Positions 26,769-34,474 of a stretch of DNA of 64,000 nt are shown here, one piece after another. Location of the stretch: NCBI RefSeq assembly GCF_000271485.2, contig NZ_AKVN02000001.1:934001-998000 (forward strand), in the 5' to 3' direction. Below the pieces are notes generated by a model. It searched no databases. It saw only the letters and a list, made by a program, of their open reading frames with translations, and was not told the origin of the DNA. The stretch comes from Pelosinus fermentans DSM 17108. GTDB lineage: Bacteria; Bacillota; Negativicutes; DSM-13327. Within the stretch, counting starts at the first letter, position 1. Every line of letters begins with the position of its first letter. Position numbers and translations under genes: made by a program.

Positions 26769-27019
26769 GAATCCAAATCTCTTATAAAATCGGTCAGTGG
26801 TCTGACATTACCAGCCTTAATATCTTTTTTTGCTGCGGCAATAGCTGCTAGTGCATTATCAGAAAGTGGTTCGTCATCAAGAGGAACATGATTTAACGCT
26901 TGCAGGAAAACTTGATCAGCTTTTTCAATCAAAAATTCCAGGAAGCGTTTGGCAGCTTCAGTTTCGCCATCAGGTAACGCGTCAATCAGCTTGTATAGAT
27001 CTTGTTTTGCGGTACTCAT
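26765..27019 (-). CDS. Antitoxin of a RelE/ParE-type module
   Basis: 84 aa acidic protein with an N-terminal dimerisation helix (AKQDLYKLIDALPDGET, AAKRFLEFLIEKAD) and the C-terminal toxin-binding tail (DDEPLSDNALAAIAAAKKDI, VRPLTDFIRDL). It matches the Firmicute RelB-like antitoxins usually paired with a RelE toxin. It overlaps the frameshifted toxin by 4 bases (ATGA). An AAGGAGG site lies just upstream of its ATG at 27019. If the toxin is inactive, this antitoxin would be an orphan. Confidence 0.75.
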   Translation of the reverse strand: MSTAKQDLYKLIDALPDGETEAAKRFLEFLIEKADQVFLQALNHVPLDDEPLSDNALAAIAAAKKDIKAGNVRPLTDFIRDLDS

Positions 27020-27103
27020 GTTGGTACCTCCTTGCTGAAAAATATTTTACTTATTGTTACTGTATCATACTCGACCGATAGTAGCAAGGTTAAGGAGAAG
27101 AGA

Positions 27104-27127
27104 GCTGGTGCTTATGAGAGCACCAGC
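27104..27127 (-). terminator. Stem-loop between the two toxin-antitoxin loci
   Basis: GCTGGTGCT (27104-27112) pairs perfectly with AGCACCAGC (27119-27127). On the minus strand it is followed by a C/U-rich tail, and on the plus strand by CTTTT. It probably ends the transcript of the second toxin gene. Confidence 0.5.
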
Positions 27128-27134
27128 CTTTTAG

Positions 27135-27428
27135 TCATTTTATATAGCGTTTTAGAGTGTCCCAGAAGTTTTCACGGGTTCCTGCCATAATGACGATTAC
27201 TTTTCCGCCATCAGTGAGATTGTAAATTCGATATGCGATTTCATAGTTGGTTTTGTTATAGTAGATATCATAGCCATACATGCCAGATAAATCGCCACTT
27301 TTCTCTTCGCCGATATAGGGATCTTTTTGAATCTCTTCTAGTGCATTTTTATATTTTTGCTTCAGGTTCTTATCTTTAAGTTTTTTGAAATATTTTTCGG
27401 CTGGGGGTAAGAAAATAAGCTGATACAT
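27135..27428 (-). CDS. Type II toxin, RelE/ParE superfamily
   Basis: 97 aa toxin with the fold signature FLPPAEKYFKKLKDKNLKQK at the N terminus, ALEEIQKDPYIGEEKSGDLS in the middle, and strands IYYNKTNYEIAYRIY and VIVIMAGTRENFWDTLKRYI at the C terminus. It is one base after the stop of the AbrB-type antitoxin gene, so they are co-transcribed from the promoter at 27875-27904. Unlike the toxin 0.4 kb away it is intact. Its target (ribosome-bound mRNA or gyrase) cannot be told from sequence. Confidence 0.82.
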   Translation of the reverse strand: MYQLIFLPPAEKYFKKLKDKNLKQKYKNALEEIQKDPYIGEEKSGDLSGMYGYDIYYNKTNYEIAYRIYNLTDGGKVIVIMAGTRENFWDTLKRYIK

Positions 27429-27429
27429 A

Positions 27430-27813
27430 TTAATTATCTGTATTGAAGATTTCTTGGAATTTATCTTGGCTGTGGCTGGTCAAAGCAGTTTTATCTGCTT
27501 CGGTGATTAATAATTCGACAGCAGGACGAACCTTTTGGTTCATTTCTGTAAATTTAGTAAGTAATTGTTCGCCTGATAATCCTTGAGCGACAAGATCACT
27601 CAGAATTTCTACAGCAAATTCGCCTGTGAATTCAGGAGAGATGGGTTTTATGATTAACGCCCCATCTTTAATATAGCAATCGACTTCATTAGATATTCCT
27701 AACATTTCATGGAATTTAACAGGAATAGTAATCTGACGTTTGCGGGAAACGCTAATTCTCTTTCTGTCCATGGCTTCACGTCCCAGTATATTTTTAGTAA
27801 GGATTCTCGTCAT
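27430..27813 (-). CDS. AbrB/MazE-type antitoxin
   Basis: 127 aa with a swapped-hairpin AbrB DNA-binding domain: DRKRISVSRKRQITIPVKFH, LGISNEVDCYIKDGALIIKP at about residues 15-57. The rest (SDLVAQGLSGEQLLTKFTEM and beyond) should wrap the toxin. Start chosen at ATG 27813 because a CCGGAGG site lies 9 bases upstream; the internal ATG 14 residues later has none. Pairing of an AbrB-type antitoxin with a RelE-type toxin is known for hybrid type II modules. An inverted repeat upstream may be its operator. Confidence 0.8.
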   Translation of the reverse strand: MTRILTKNILGREAMDRKRISVSRKRQITIPVKFHEMLGISNEVDCYIKDGALIIKPISPEFTGEFAVEILSDLVAQGLSGEQLLTKFTEMNQKVRPAVELLITEADKTALTSHSQDKFQEIFNTDN

Positions 27814-28326
27814 TATTATATACCTCCGGTCAAAGAAAGATGCATGTCAAATTTTCTTTGTTTCTTTGATTTTTATTATACATGTTTTCAGGAGCGATGG
27901 TCAAGGGGCAAGTCTGGTAAGGCTAGGTAAGGGAGCTTGTGTGTGTACTGTTTAATGCCATCGTGCTTGAAATGCAAAACTGTAAGCGATCAAGTAAAAT
28001 CTACCCAAAATGGGCACTAAAAAAGCTAGTATTGATGAGAGAGGGGGAAAAGTGAAATAAGACGGTTACAATACAGGTTATATTTTCGATTCGTTTTAGA
28101 AAGTCTCAGAATGTTTGTATTAGATAAGAGAAGATAATTTTGTGTAGCAGCAGGAATTTACTCTTGTACAATCGAAATAAAGCGACAGGTGTAGTATTAT
28201 GACTGAATTACGGTAATAATGTGTATATATTTCTTATTACGTTGCTGGTAGCTTCCATGCACATCCAGTGGGCAGACTAAAGAGCAGAAAAGCCGTATAT
28301 GGAGAATTGAAAAAGGATGAAGTGAT
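27814..28326. other. Divergent intergenic region between antitoxin and jetD
   Basis: 513 bases without a supported gene. The left end holds the antitoxin leader, an inverted repeat CAAAGAAA (27831-27838) / TTTCTTTG (27853-27860) that could be an AbrB operator, and the minus-strand promoter. I see no convincing promoter for jetD and no repeat in 27910-28310. The GC content and word use look unlike coding DNA. Confidence 0.45.
27875..27904 (-). promoter_or_regulatory. Promoter of the AbrB/RelE toxin-antitoxin operon
   Basis: On the minus strand, TTGACC (27904-27899) and TATAAT (27880-27875) are separated by 18 bases. The predicted transcript starts near 27868 and runs through the inverted repeat before the antitoxin. 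Confidence 0.6.
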
Positions 28327-29361
28327 ATGAGAGTAGTAACAGAGGAGTTAGTGTTGCATTTTTTACAGAAGTATCCTCGTCGCACGATTTCTCTTGTGGA
28401 GATAGAAAATGTAATTCCAGGTGGGATCGAATATCGAGATTTTGCAGATAGTATGAAGAGGTTGATGGCAGATGGAGTCGTGGTTCCGATTTCCAGTCAA
28501 GGGACGAATCAAGCCCAGCCGCCATTGCCGATTCGATATCGCATCCATAAGCAGAAAATGCAGGCTGACTTTTTTGAAAGAATACGAAAACGTCAGCTTT
28601 CTTTGCATCCTGGCATCAATATAGAACATTATTTTAAAGGATCAGAAGCTAAGTGGAATAGGGAGCAGGTATGGCTGGATCAGCTGGATTCTTATCTGAA
28701 GGCTTTTGGTCTGCCAAAGACGGAGACTTCTGTATGGGAGCGTTCCTATGAGATTATGGGAGATGAGAAATGGATTCGGGATGGCGGCGGCGGTGCTTTT
28801 TTGCAGCAGGTTGGTGTATATGAGAAACTGCAAATGATGGAGCTTGCTGAGCCTCTCCGGTTTGCACTCAATCCCAGGCGTATTCAAGATGCGCAATGTT
28901 ATCATTTAATTGTGGAAAATAAAACGACTTATGACGCTTTGGTGGACATTTTGCCTGAGACGGATCTTCTTACGCTGATTTATGGTGCGGGCAAAGGTTT
29001 TTTGAATAGTATCACCCAGTTGGAGAAACAGCTGCATCTGGAAGGTGCTTCGCATACGTTGTATTATTTTGGTGACCTGGATTTTGAAGGCATCACCATA
29101 TGGCACTTATTGAATCAACGTCGCCCGGCCTCTTTGGCTCTGCCCTTTTACCAGGCTTTATTGGACAAGCCGTTTCATCAGGGAAAAGAAAATCAGCGTA
29201 AGGATCTTAGAGCCTATGAACAGTTTTTGCAGAGTTTTTTAGCTGCGGATCAGGAAAAAATCCAGAATCTTTTTGCCAAACAGGGCTATTATCCCCAGGA
29301 AGCCTTATCGATACAGGATTTGCAGCATATGGGGAGGACCACTCAATGGAAGAGTATTTAA
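28327..29361 (+). CDS. jetD: Wadjet/Mks system nuclease subunit JetD (MksG)
   Basis: JetD is the Toprim-like nuclease that cuts plasmid DNA extruded by the JetABC SMC complex. The N-terminal part (LQKYPRRTISLVEIENVIP) resembles the DUF3322-type domain. The C-terminal DUF2220/Toprim half shows LIYGAGKGFLNSI, IVENKTTYDALVDIL with the catalytic glutamate, and YYFGDLDFEGITIWHLL with the D-x-D pair. 344 aa appears complete. It overlaps jetA by 16 bases. Here jetD is first in the locus. Because jetB and jetC are broken, JetD probably has no working partner. Confidence 0.8.
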   Translation: MRVVTEELVLHFLQKYPRRTISLVEIENVIPGGIEYRDFADSMKRLMADGVVVPISSQGTNQAQPPLPIRYRIHKQKMQADFFERIRKRQLSLHPGINIEHYFKGSEAKWNREQVWLDQLDSYLKAFGLPKTETSVWERSYEIMGDEKWIRDGGGGAFLQQVGVYEKLQMMELAEPLRFALNPRRIQDAQCYHLIVENKTTYDALVDILPETDLLTLIYGAGKGFLNSITQLEKQLHLEGASHTLYYFGDLDFEGITIWHLLNQRRPASLALPFYQALLDKPFHQGKENQRKDLRAYEQFLQSFLAADQEKIQNLFAKQGYYPQEALSIQDLQHMGRTTQWKSI

Positions 29362-30824
29362 AAGATACGACGAAAGGTTTTGGGGAACGCTTTAGACGGT
29401 TGGCTATTTTCACGCCTTTATTTTCCCTAAAAGGCAAGCGAAAAAGTGCGGTGCTGCCTTTTGACATTGATTGGTTTAGTTTAGGATTATTGACGTTGCT
29501 CTTTTTCTTTGAAAGCAAGCTGCATCGCCAAGGGAGAAAAGGCCGTCAGGAACTTGCTGATTATTTATATGAAGCAACCCAGGGGCAGATTGGTGCTACG
29601 CGCGCTCACTATGATCTGATCACGGAGACCATTATGGATACCTTTCGGGACCCGATGGGCAAGCGTCATAATGAAGTTTTTTTCAATTGGGAGACTGGTA
29701 CTCAGGAGGTCGTTCAATTTTCCTTATTAAAGACGGATGCTTTTGATCAGGACAATAATCGGCAATATTTTACCTTGGATGAAGCAGGGTTAGAGCTGAT
29801 CTTTGCGACGAAAGAATATTTTAGTGAGTTTCGGATCTCCATTGCCCAGCTTTTAATTCGCAAGCAGCTGGAAAAGGGTGAGTTCGCAAGTGCCTTGCAT
29901 GAAATCCATGAAATGCGCATTGCCGTGCAATCTCTGCGGGATCATATTCAACGTTTGGGATTAGAGGTAACTCGCAATATTATTTCTGATGATACCTATG
30001 GGAAATATGCGAAGACCATCGAAAACGTGTACGAAAGGCTGACACGGGAAGATGAAGAGTTTCGTGAGCTGTATGGTTTTGTTAAGGAAACAACGGCAAA
30101 AATTCAATTTGAGAGCCAGGAACAAGTCGATGAGGAGGCTCGCCTTCAGATTGCTCAGGTGTCGATTGAATTGGGTGAGGTGCACCAACTGCATCATGGC
30201 TTATTGTATAATGTGATGCAGCTGAAGAACAAAGCTTTGGAAGCGGCTCGGCAGGCGCTTTTCTCAGCGGGGATTCAAAGCTTTAATTTTGATCAGGAGA
30301 TTGTATCCAGGATTGTGTCTTCGCCCCTGCCGGAGGAAGCGGTAAAGGGATTGGTACATCCCTTTACCCGATTGCATCAGCAGACCAGTTGGTCTTTGCT
30401 GGCCCTTTTATTTCCCCAGCGGCTGCAGCGAAGCGACCAGGAGGAAGAAACGGCAGCTTATCCTGAGATGGAAGAGGAGGAATATCGTCAGCACACTCTG
30501 CAGCAGGAAGAAAATTTTAGCCGCATTATGGAGGAAGTGATTCAGGTCATGGATGGCAAGGATTCTATGGAATTAAAAGATATGGTATCAGGTTTGCCGG
30601 GAGAGCTTTTGCAGCATCGTTCTTTCTATGATTTTTGGCTGTTGCTCCATCAGCGGAGTCCTGTTGTAAAGGGCGTGGGGGAAGGCAAACATGTTTTGGA
30701 TAAAGCCTTAGCCCTGTTAGGGGATGACATTCTGGAAGTTGGGGAAAAACCAGAACTTTTACAAATGACAGAGCAGTATACACTACAGAATATGTGCTTT
30801 ACGAGGCGGAGGAAAGATGGATGA
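29346..30824 (+). CDS. jetA: Wadjet kleisin subunit JetA (MksF-like)
   Basis: 492 aa, rich in charged helices, matching JetA/MksF kleisins that bridge SMC heads. Landmarks are RRLAIFTPLFSLKGKRKSAV, YDLITETIMDTFRDPMGKRH, FSEFRISIAQLLIRKQLEKG and a long helical region about residues 190-300. The C-terminal third holds QTSWSLLALLFP and the acidic EEETAAYPEMEEEEYRQ. No Walker motifs, as expected for a kleisin. The frame is intact. Its ATG lies inside the end of jetD and its stop overlaps the jetB start (ATGA), as in working Wadjet operons. Confidence 0.78.
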   Translation: MEEYLKDTTKGFGERFRRLAIFTPLFSLKGKRKSAVLPFDIDWFSLGLLTLLFFFESKLHRQGRKGRQELADYLYEATQGQIGATRAHYDLITETIMDTFRDPMGKRHNEVFFNWETGTQEVVQFSLLKTDAFDQDNNRQYFTLDEAGLELIFATKEYFSEFRISIAQLLIRKQLEKGEFASALHEIHEMRIAVQSLRDHIQRLGLEVTRNIISDDTYGKYAKTIENVYERLTREDEEFRELYGFVKETTAKIQFESQEQVDEEARLQIAQVSIELGEVHQLHHGLLYNVMQLKNKALEAARQALFSAGIQSFNFDQEIVSRIVSSPLPEEAVKGLVHPFTRLHQQTSWSLLALLFPQRLQRSDQEEETAAYPEMEEEEYRQHTLQQEENFSRIMEEVIQVMDGKDSMELKDMVSGLPGELLQHRSFYDFWLLLHQRSPVVKGVGEGKHVLDKALALLGDDILEVGEKPELLQMTEQYTLQNMCFTRRRKDG

Positions 30825-31066
30825 ATTATGAACAGCAGGATATTGTAAAGGCTTTTCAACTCTATACTCGTCTGGCAGCCCAAGGGTTTATTGCTGAGGA
30901 AGATGTGGAATATTATCTCATGCACGAGGATGTACAGAGCTTATTAGAACAGTTTGTTCACTATGTAGATGCCATATTGGTTCAACTTGCTGCACCCGCA
31001 GGGAAGAGCGGGAACGGTTTTACCAGGAGAAGTTTGCTGCCCAGGTTCATGTTTTTACTGAATTAG
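30821..31066 (+). pseudogene. jetB: Truncated Wadjet KITE subunit JetB (MksE-like)
   Basis: Starts at ATG 30821 (AGGCGGAGGAAAG site upstream; ATGA overlap with jetA). The first 57 codons match the N terminus of JetB: DIVKAFQLYTRLAAQGFIAE, EDVEYYLMHEDVQSLLEQF, VHYVDAILVQLA. After this point, near 30985-30995, similarity ends and the frame runs out of register through 31066. JetB proteins are normally near 200 aa, so about two thirds are missing. The downstream sequence in another frame is the middle of jetC, showing that a deletion joined the two genes. Confidence 0.75.
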
Positions 31067-32355
31067 TATCTGTGGTGAAAGAACAGTTGTCCTGCAATCG
31101 GACTAGGGTTGAGGAAGAATTGGCAATGACAGCAGGAAGTCATCAACAGTTGCAGCAGGAAATGGAAAAGTGGCAAAAACTGATTACCAAGATGGAAACT
31201 CGAAATGGGAAATTGGAATTTTTGACAGAAGCAGTTGTCGTTACGTCCTTAACAGGAGAAGAGGTTCAATCCTTTCCTTATGAAAGTATCGGGATGGTGG
31301 CTGCTTTATTGGAGGCTATGGAAGCTTCTTATGAAGAGCTGGCAGCCAGTAAACGGATCGTGGAGCAGGCTAAACTTCATTTTGAAAAGTTTTGTCATCA
31401 TTCTAACTTTCAAAATGAAAAAATGCGGCAAAGTATTCTCAATGGTATCCGGCAAAAACAAAGCTATCAGCAATTAGTGATTTGGGAGAAGGAACTAAGA
31501 CACCACATTCAAGGGGCCAATCGAGTGGCCGAGCAAAATATGCAGGCCTACAATGAAGATATTAAACATTTTATTAATCAGCTTCACTTGCATCTCATCA
31601 GTATTTGTGATGAAATGGGGCTGATTCAAAAGATGACAGGGGTAAAAGTTGAGGAGCATTATAAAACGATTTATGAAATAAAGACACCTGTATGGGAAGA
31701 AAGCGCTGCTAAAGAAAAATTGCTGGAGCATTTGGAATGGATGACCGAGCAATTGGCAGCAGATAGTTACAAGCAGGAAGATGGCATGGAGGATAGTAAA
31801 AAGATACGAAAAAATATTGAGAACTGGCTGAGTCCTTCTTATCTCTTTACCCGGATTAGTCCTAATAAGAATTTTACGGTAGGGGTACGCAAAGTGTCCA
31901 ATGATAGCCGCATCAGCAACTATCCTGTGGATTGGGCTACGTCGAATAGTTGGTCGGGGGGAGAAAAGTGGAGCAAGAATATGGCTCTGTTTTTAGGGAT
32001 TCAAAGTTATTTAGTGGAAAAACGCCAGCCCAGCAGGCAGAGTAAGGGTCATAGCCGCACAGTGGTGCTGGATAATCCCTTTGGATAAGCTTCCAGTGAT
32101 CATGTACTAGAGCCGGTGTTCTTTATTGCTGAAAAATTGGGGTTCCAGGTCATTGCTCTTACGGCTCTGGCAGAGGGAAAGTTTCTGCGGGATTACTTCC
32201 CCATTATTTATAGCTGCCGACTGCGATCAGCAGTGGGTGGCGAGACATCCGTCATGAACAAAGAGCTCCATGTCAATCATGCCTTCTTCCAGGATAAATA
32301 CCCTCAAACTCTAACACGCCTTGGGCAAGTCAAACAGATTGAGTTATTGAGCTAA
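30991..32355 (+). pseudogene. jetC: Truncated Wadjet SMC ATPase JetC (MksB-like), 5' deleted and with an internal stop
   Basis: The frame open from about 30991 encodes coiled-coil (EERERFYQEKFAAQVHVF and on) and the C-terminal ATPase head: TSNSWSGGEKWSKNMALFL is the ABC signature and TVVLDNPFG the Walker B. The N-terminal head with Walker A and most of the first coiled coil are absent. A TAA at 32086-32088 interrupts NPFG-ASSDHVLEP, one base change from an AAA or similar lysine codon; the same frame then continues to a normal end at 32355 (FFIAEKLGFQVIALTAL). Two independent lesions make a functional product very unlikely. Confidence 0.82.
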
Positions 32356-32373
32356 ATAAAAAAATGAAAACCA

Positions 32374-32434
32374 ATGAACCGCGAAGATATGAAATAGGTA
32401 TCCCTTTGTGTATTTCGCGTCTTTGCGGTTCAAA
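32374..32434. repeat. Palindromic intergenic repeat, GAAG subtype (copy R1)
   Basis: Left arm TGAACCGCGAAGATATGAAA (32375-32394) and right arm TTTCGCGTCTTTGCGGTTCA (32413-32432) pair with four mismatches in 20. It lies between the jetC remnant and the first binding-protein gene. Confidence 0.75.
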
Positions 32435-32467
32435 GTGTTTTCTTTTAAAAATACTCCTGCTATAATA

Positions 32468-32497
32468 TTGACTAAATATGCATAAACAATGTATAAT
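32468..32497 (+). promoter_or_regulatory. Promoter of the first substrate-binding protein gene
   Basis: TTGACT (32468-32473) and TATAAT (32492-32497) with an 18-base spacer. The surrounding bases (TATTGACTAAATAT and TGTATAATTAT) are repeated before the second copy. Confidence 0.72.
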
Positions 32498-32535
32498 TAT
32501 AAAGAAATTGAGAATGTAAGCAGGAGGGTTATTCT

Positions 32536-33309
32536 ATGTCAAAGAAAATCATGTCATTATTAATTATCGTGGTGCTGATTGCATCATTTGGTTTGGCTGG
32601 GTGCAGTAAAGAGGGAGCATCCACTGCGAAAGTATTGAAAGTGGGTACGGATGCAGGTTTTGCTCCATTTGAGTTTCAAGATGAAAAATCAAAAGAATAT
32701 GTGGGTTTTGATATGGATTTGATTAAAGCCTTAGGTAAGCAAATGGGTTATGAAGTACAAATTCAAAATATGAATTTTGATGGACTGATTCCTGGTTTAG
32801 AAGTGAATAGCATTGATGCAGTTGCTTCCGGTATGACTATTACAGAGGCTAGAAAGCAAAAAGTGAATTTTACCAAGCCTTATTATCAAGCTGGATTAAC
32901 CATCGTAGTGAAAAATGACAATAATACGATTAAGAACTTTAAAGATTTAGAAGGCAAGAAGATTGCAGTGCAGATTGGTACGACTGGTGCTGCAGAGGCA
33001 AAGAAGATTAAAGATGCGCAGGTGCGTGAGTTTAATAATGCTCCCGAAGCCTTTATGGAATTAAAAGCTGGCGGTGTAGATGCCGTTGTGAATGATAAAC
33101 CTGTGAATGAATATTATATTGCCCAATCAGGCAGCAAAGATGCCAAAGCTGTTGGCGAGCCTCTGCAAGCTGAAGAATATGGGATTGCCGTTGCCAAGAA
33201 GAATACAGAGCTGGCAGGTAAATTAGATAAAGCTCTTGATGAGCTGAAAAAAAATGGCGAGTATGAAAAAATATACGTAAAATGGTTTGGTAAAAAGCCA
33301 GGAATATAA
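32536..33309 (+). CDS. Polar amino-acid ABC transporter substrate-binding lipoprotein (copy 1)
   Basis: Family 3 extracellular binding protein, 257 aa. The signal peptide ends in the lipobox GLAGC near residue 23, so it is lipid-anchored outside the cytoplasmic membrane. Ligand-binding landmarks: VGTDAGFAPFEFQDEKS, GFDMDLIKALGKQMG, ASGMTITEARKQKV, VQIGTTGAAEAKKIKD and VDAVVNDKPVNEYY. It is the first of three paralogues followed by one permease and one ATPase. Own promoter just upstream. The ligand is a polar amino acid by family; its identity is not readable. Confidence 0.9.
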   Translation: MSKKIMSLLIIVVLIASFGLAGCSKEGASTAKVLKVGTDAGFAPFEFQDEKSKEYVGFDMDLIKALGKQMGYEVQIQNMNFDGLIPGLEVNSIDAVASGMTITEARKQKVNFTKPYYQAGLTIVVKNDNNTIKNFKDLEGKKIAVQIGTTGAAEAKKIKDAQVREFNNAPEAFMELKAGGVDAVVNDKPVNEYYIAQSGSKDAKAVGEPLQAEEYGIAVAKKNTELAGKLDKALDELKKNGEYEKIYVKWFGKKPGI

Positions 33310-33337
33310 CCTGATAAAAGTATAATGTATACATTGC

Positions 33338-33365
33338 GGGACTGGGTGAAAACCGGGTCCCTTTT
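33338..33365 (+). terminator. Terminator after binding protein copy 1
   Basis: GGGACTGGG and CCGGGTCCC form an imperfect stem around TGAAAA, followed by a short TTTT. Confidence 0.6.
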
Positions 33366-33387
33366 GCTATATTCTATAAAAAAAGTA

Positions 33388-33417
33388 TTGACTAAATATC
33401 CAAGGCGTATGTATAAT
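33388..33417 (+). promoter_or_regulatory. Promoter of the second substrate-binding protein gene
   Basis: TTGACT (33388-33393) and TATAAT (33412-33417), 18-base spacer. It is almost the same promoter as before copy 1, so gene and promoter were duplicated together. Confidence 0.72.
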
Positions 33418-33463
33418 TATGAACATTACAAGATTACAAACAAATAGCGGGAGGAAAGAAAAA

Positions 33464-34231
33464 ATGTCTAGAAAAATACTATCCTTGTTCATAATTGGAA
33501 TATGTATCTTATCTTTAGGATTGGTAGGCTGTGGTAAGCAGGAAGCGAAACCGGCCAAAGTTTTGAAAGTCGGATCGGAAGCGGCTTTTGCTCCTTTTGA
33601 GTTTCAAGATGAGAGTACAAAAGAATATGTGGGTTTTGACATTGATTTAATTAAAGCCATTGGCAAGCAAATGGGTGCCGAAGTACAGATTCAGAACATG
33701 GGATTTGATGGATTGATTCCTGGTTTAGAGGCTAACAGTATTGATTTGGCTATTTCAGGAATGACGATTACAGAAGAACGAGCCAAGAAAGTAAGTTTTT
33801 CTAAGCCTTATTATAAATCTGGTTTGACGATGGTTGTAAAAACTGATAATACGAGCATTCAGTCTTTCAAAGATTTAGAAGGCAAAAAGATTGCTGTTCA
33901 ATTAGGTACGACTGGCGCAGATGAAGCTAAAAAAGTAAAGGATGCACAAATTCGTGAGTTTAACAGTGCTCCAGAAGCCTTTTTAGAGCTTAAAGCTGGT
34001 GGTGTTGACGCTGTTGTAAATGATAAACCGGTAAATGAATATTATATTGCCAAAACCGGCAGTAAAGATGCTAAAATGGTCGGTGAACCTCTAACTGCTG
34101 AGGATTATGGTATTGCAGCTTCAGGTAAGAATAAAGAGCTGATTGACCAAGTTGACAAAGCATTGGAAGAATTAAAAAAGAACGGCGAATATGAAAAAAT
34201 TTACGTAAAATGGTTTGGTAAAAAACCCTAA
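33464..34231 (+). CDS. Polar amino-acid ABC transporter substrate-binding lipoprotein (copy 2)
   Basis: 255 aa from ATG 33464, chosen because the GGGAGG site is 10 bases before it and the start matches the paralogues (MSRKILSLF); an in-frame ATG at 33419 lies at the promoter -10 region and cannot be used. Lipobox GLVGC. Binding-protein landmarks: VGSEAAFAPFEFQDEST, GFDIDLIKAIGKQMG, ISGMTITEERAKKVSF, VQLGTTGADEAKKVKD and VDAVVNDKPVNEYY. Very similar to copy 1 throughout. Confidence 0.9.
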   Translation: MSRKILSLFIIGICILSLGLVGCGKQEAKPAKVLKVGSEAAFAPFEFQDESTKEYVGFDIDLIKAIGKQMGAEVQIQNMGFDGLIPGLEANSIDLAISGMTITEERAKKVSFSKPYYKSGLTMVVKTDNTSIQSFKDLEGKKIAVQLGTTGADEAKKVKDAQIREFNSAPEAFLELKAGGVDAVVNDKPVNEYYIAKTGSKDAKMVGEPLTAEDYGIAASGKNKELIDQVDKALEELKKNGEYEKIYVKWFGKKP

Positions 34232-34283
34232 TCCAATCATCGTACATAAAGACAAAAAGAACACACCCCGTCACTGCGTGCCA

Positions 34284-34308
34284 CCCCTCTCAAGAGGGGA
34301 TTTTTTTT
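34284..34308 (+). terminator. Terminator after binding protein copy 2
   Basis: CCCCTC and GAGGGG pair around TCAA and are followed by an A and eight T residues. Confidence 0.85.
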
Positions 34309-34345
34309 ACTCTTCGCATCTTCGCGTTTCAAAAGGGTTTATTTT
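34309..34345. repeat. Half copy of the palindromic repeat, GAAG subtype (H1)
   Basis: Only the right arm is present (CTTCGCATCTTCGCGTTTCA with the tail AAAAGGGTTTATTTTTG), directly after the terminator T-run. No left arm is seen upstream. The tail resembles that of copies R2 and R6. Confidence 0.6.
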
Positions 34346-34403
34346 TGTCACTCGAAGAGTGGACATTTAATAAAGTGTATTATTTTGATAATACAAAAAA
34401 TGC

Positions 34404-34431
34404 TTGATGATTCAGAAAAAAGATGTAAAAT
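34404..34431 (+). promoter_or_regulatory. Promoter of the third substrate-binding protein gene
   Basis: TTGATG (34404-34409) and TAAAAT (34426-34431) with a 16-base spacer. It differs from the promoters of copies 1 and 2, so copy 3 may be regulated separately. Confidence 0.5.
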
Positions 34432-34474
34432 AGTAGAAGGTAAACAAATAGAGTTGTTATGGGAGGTTATTTGA

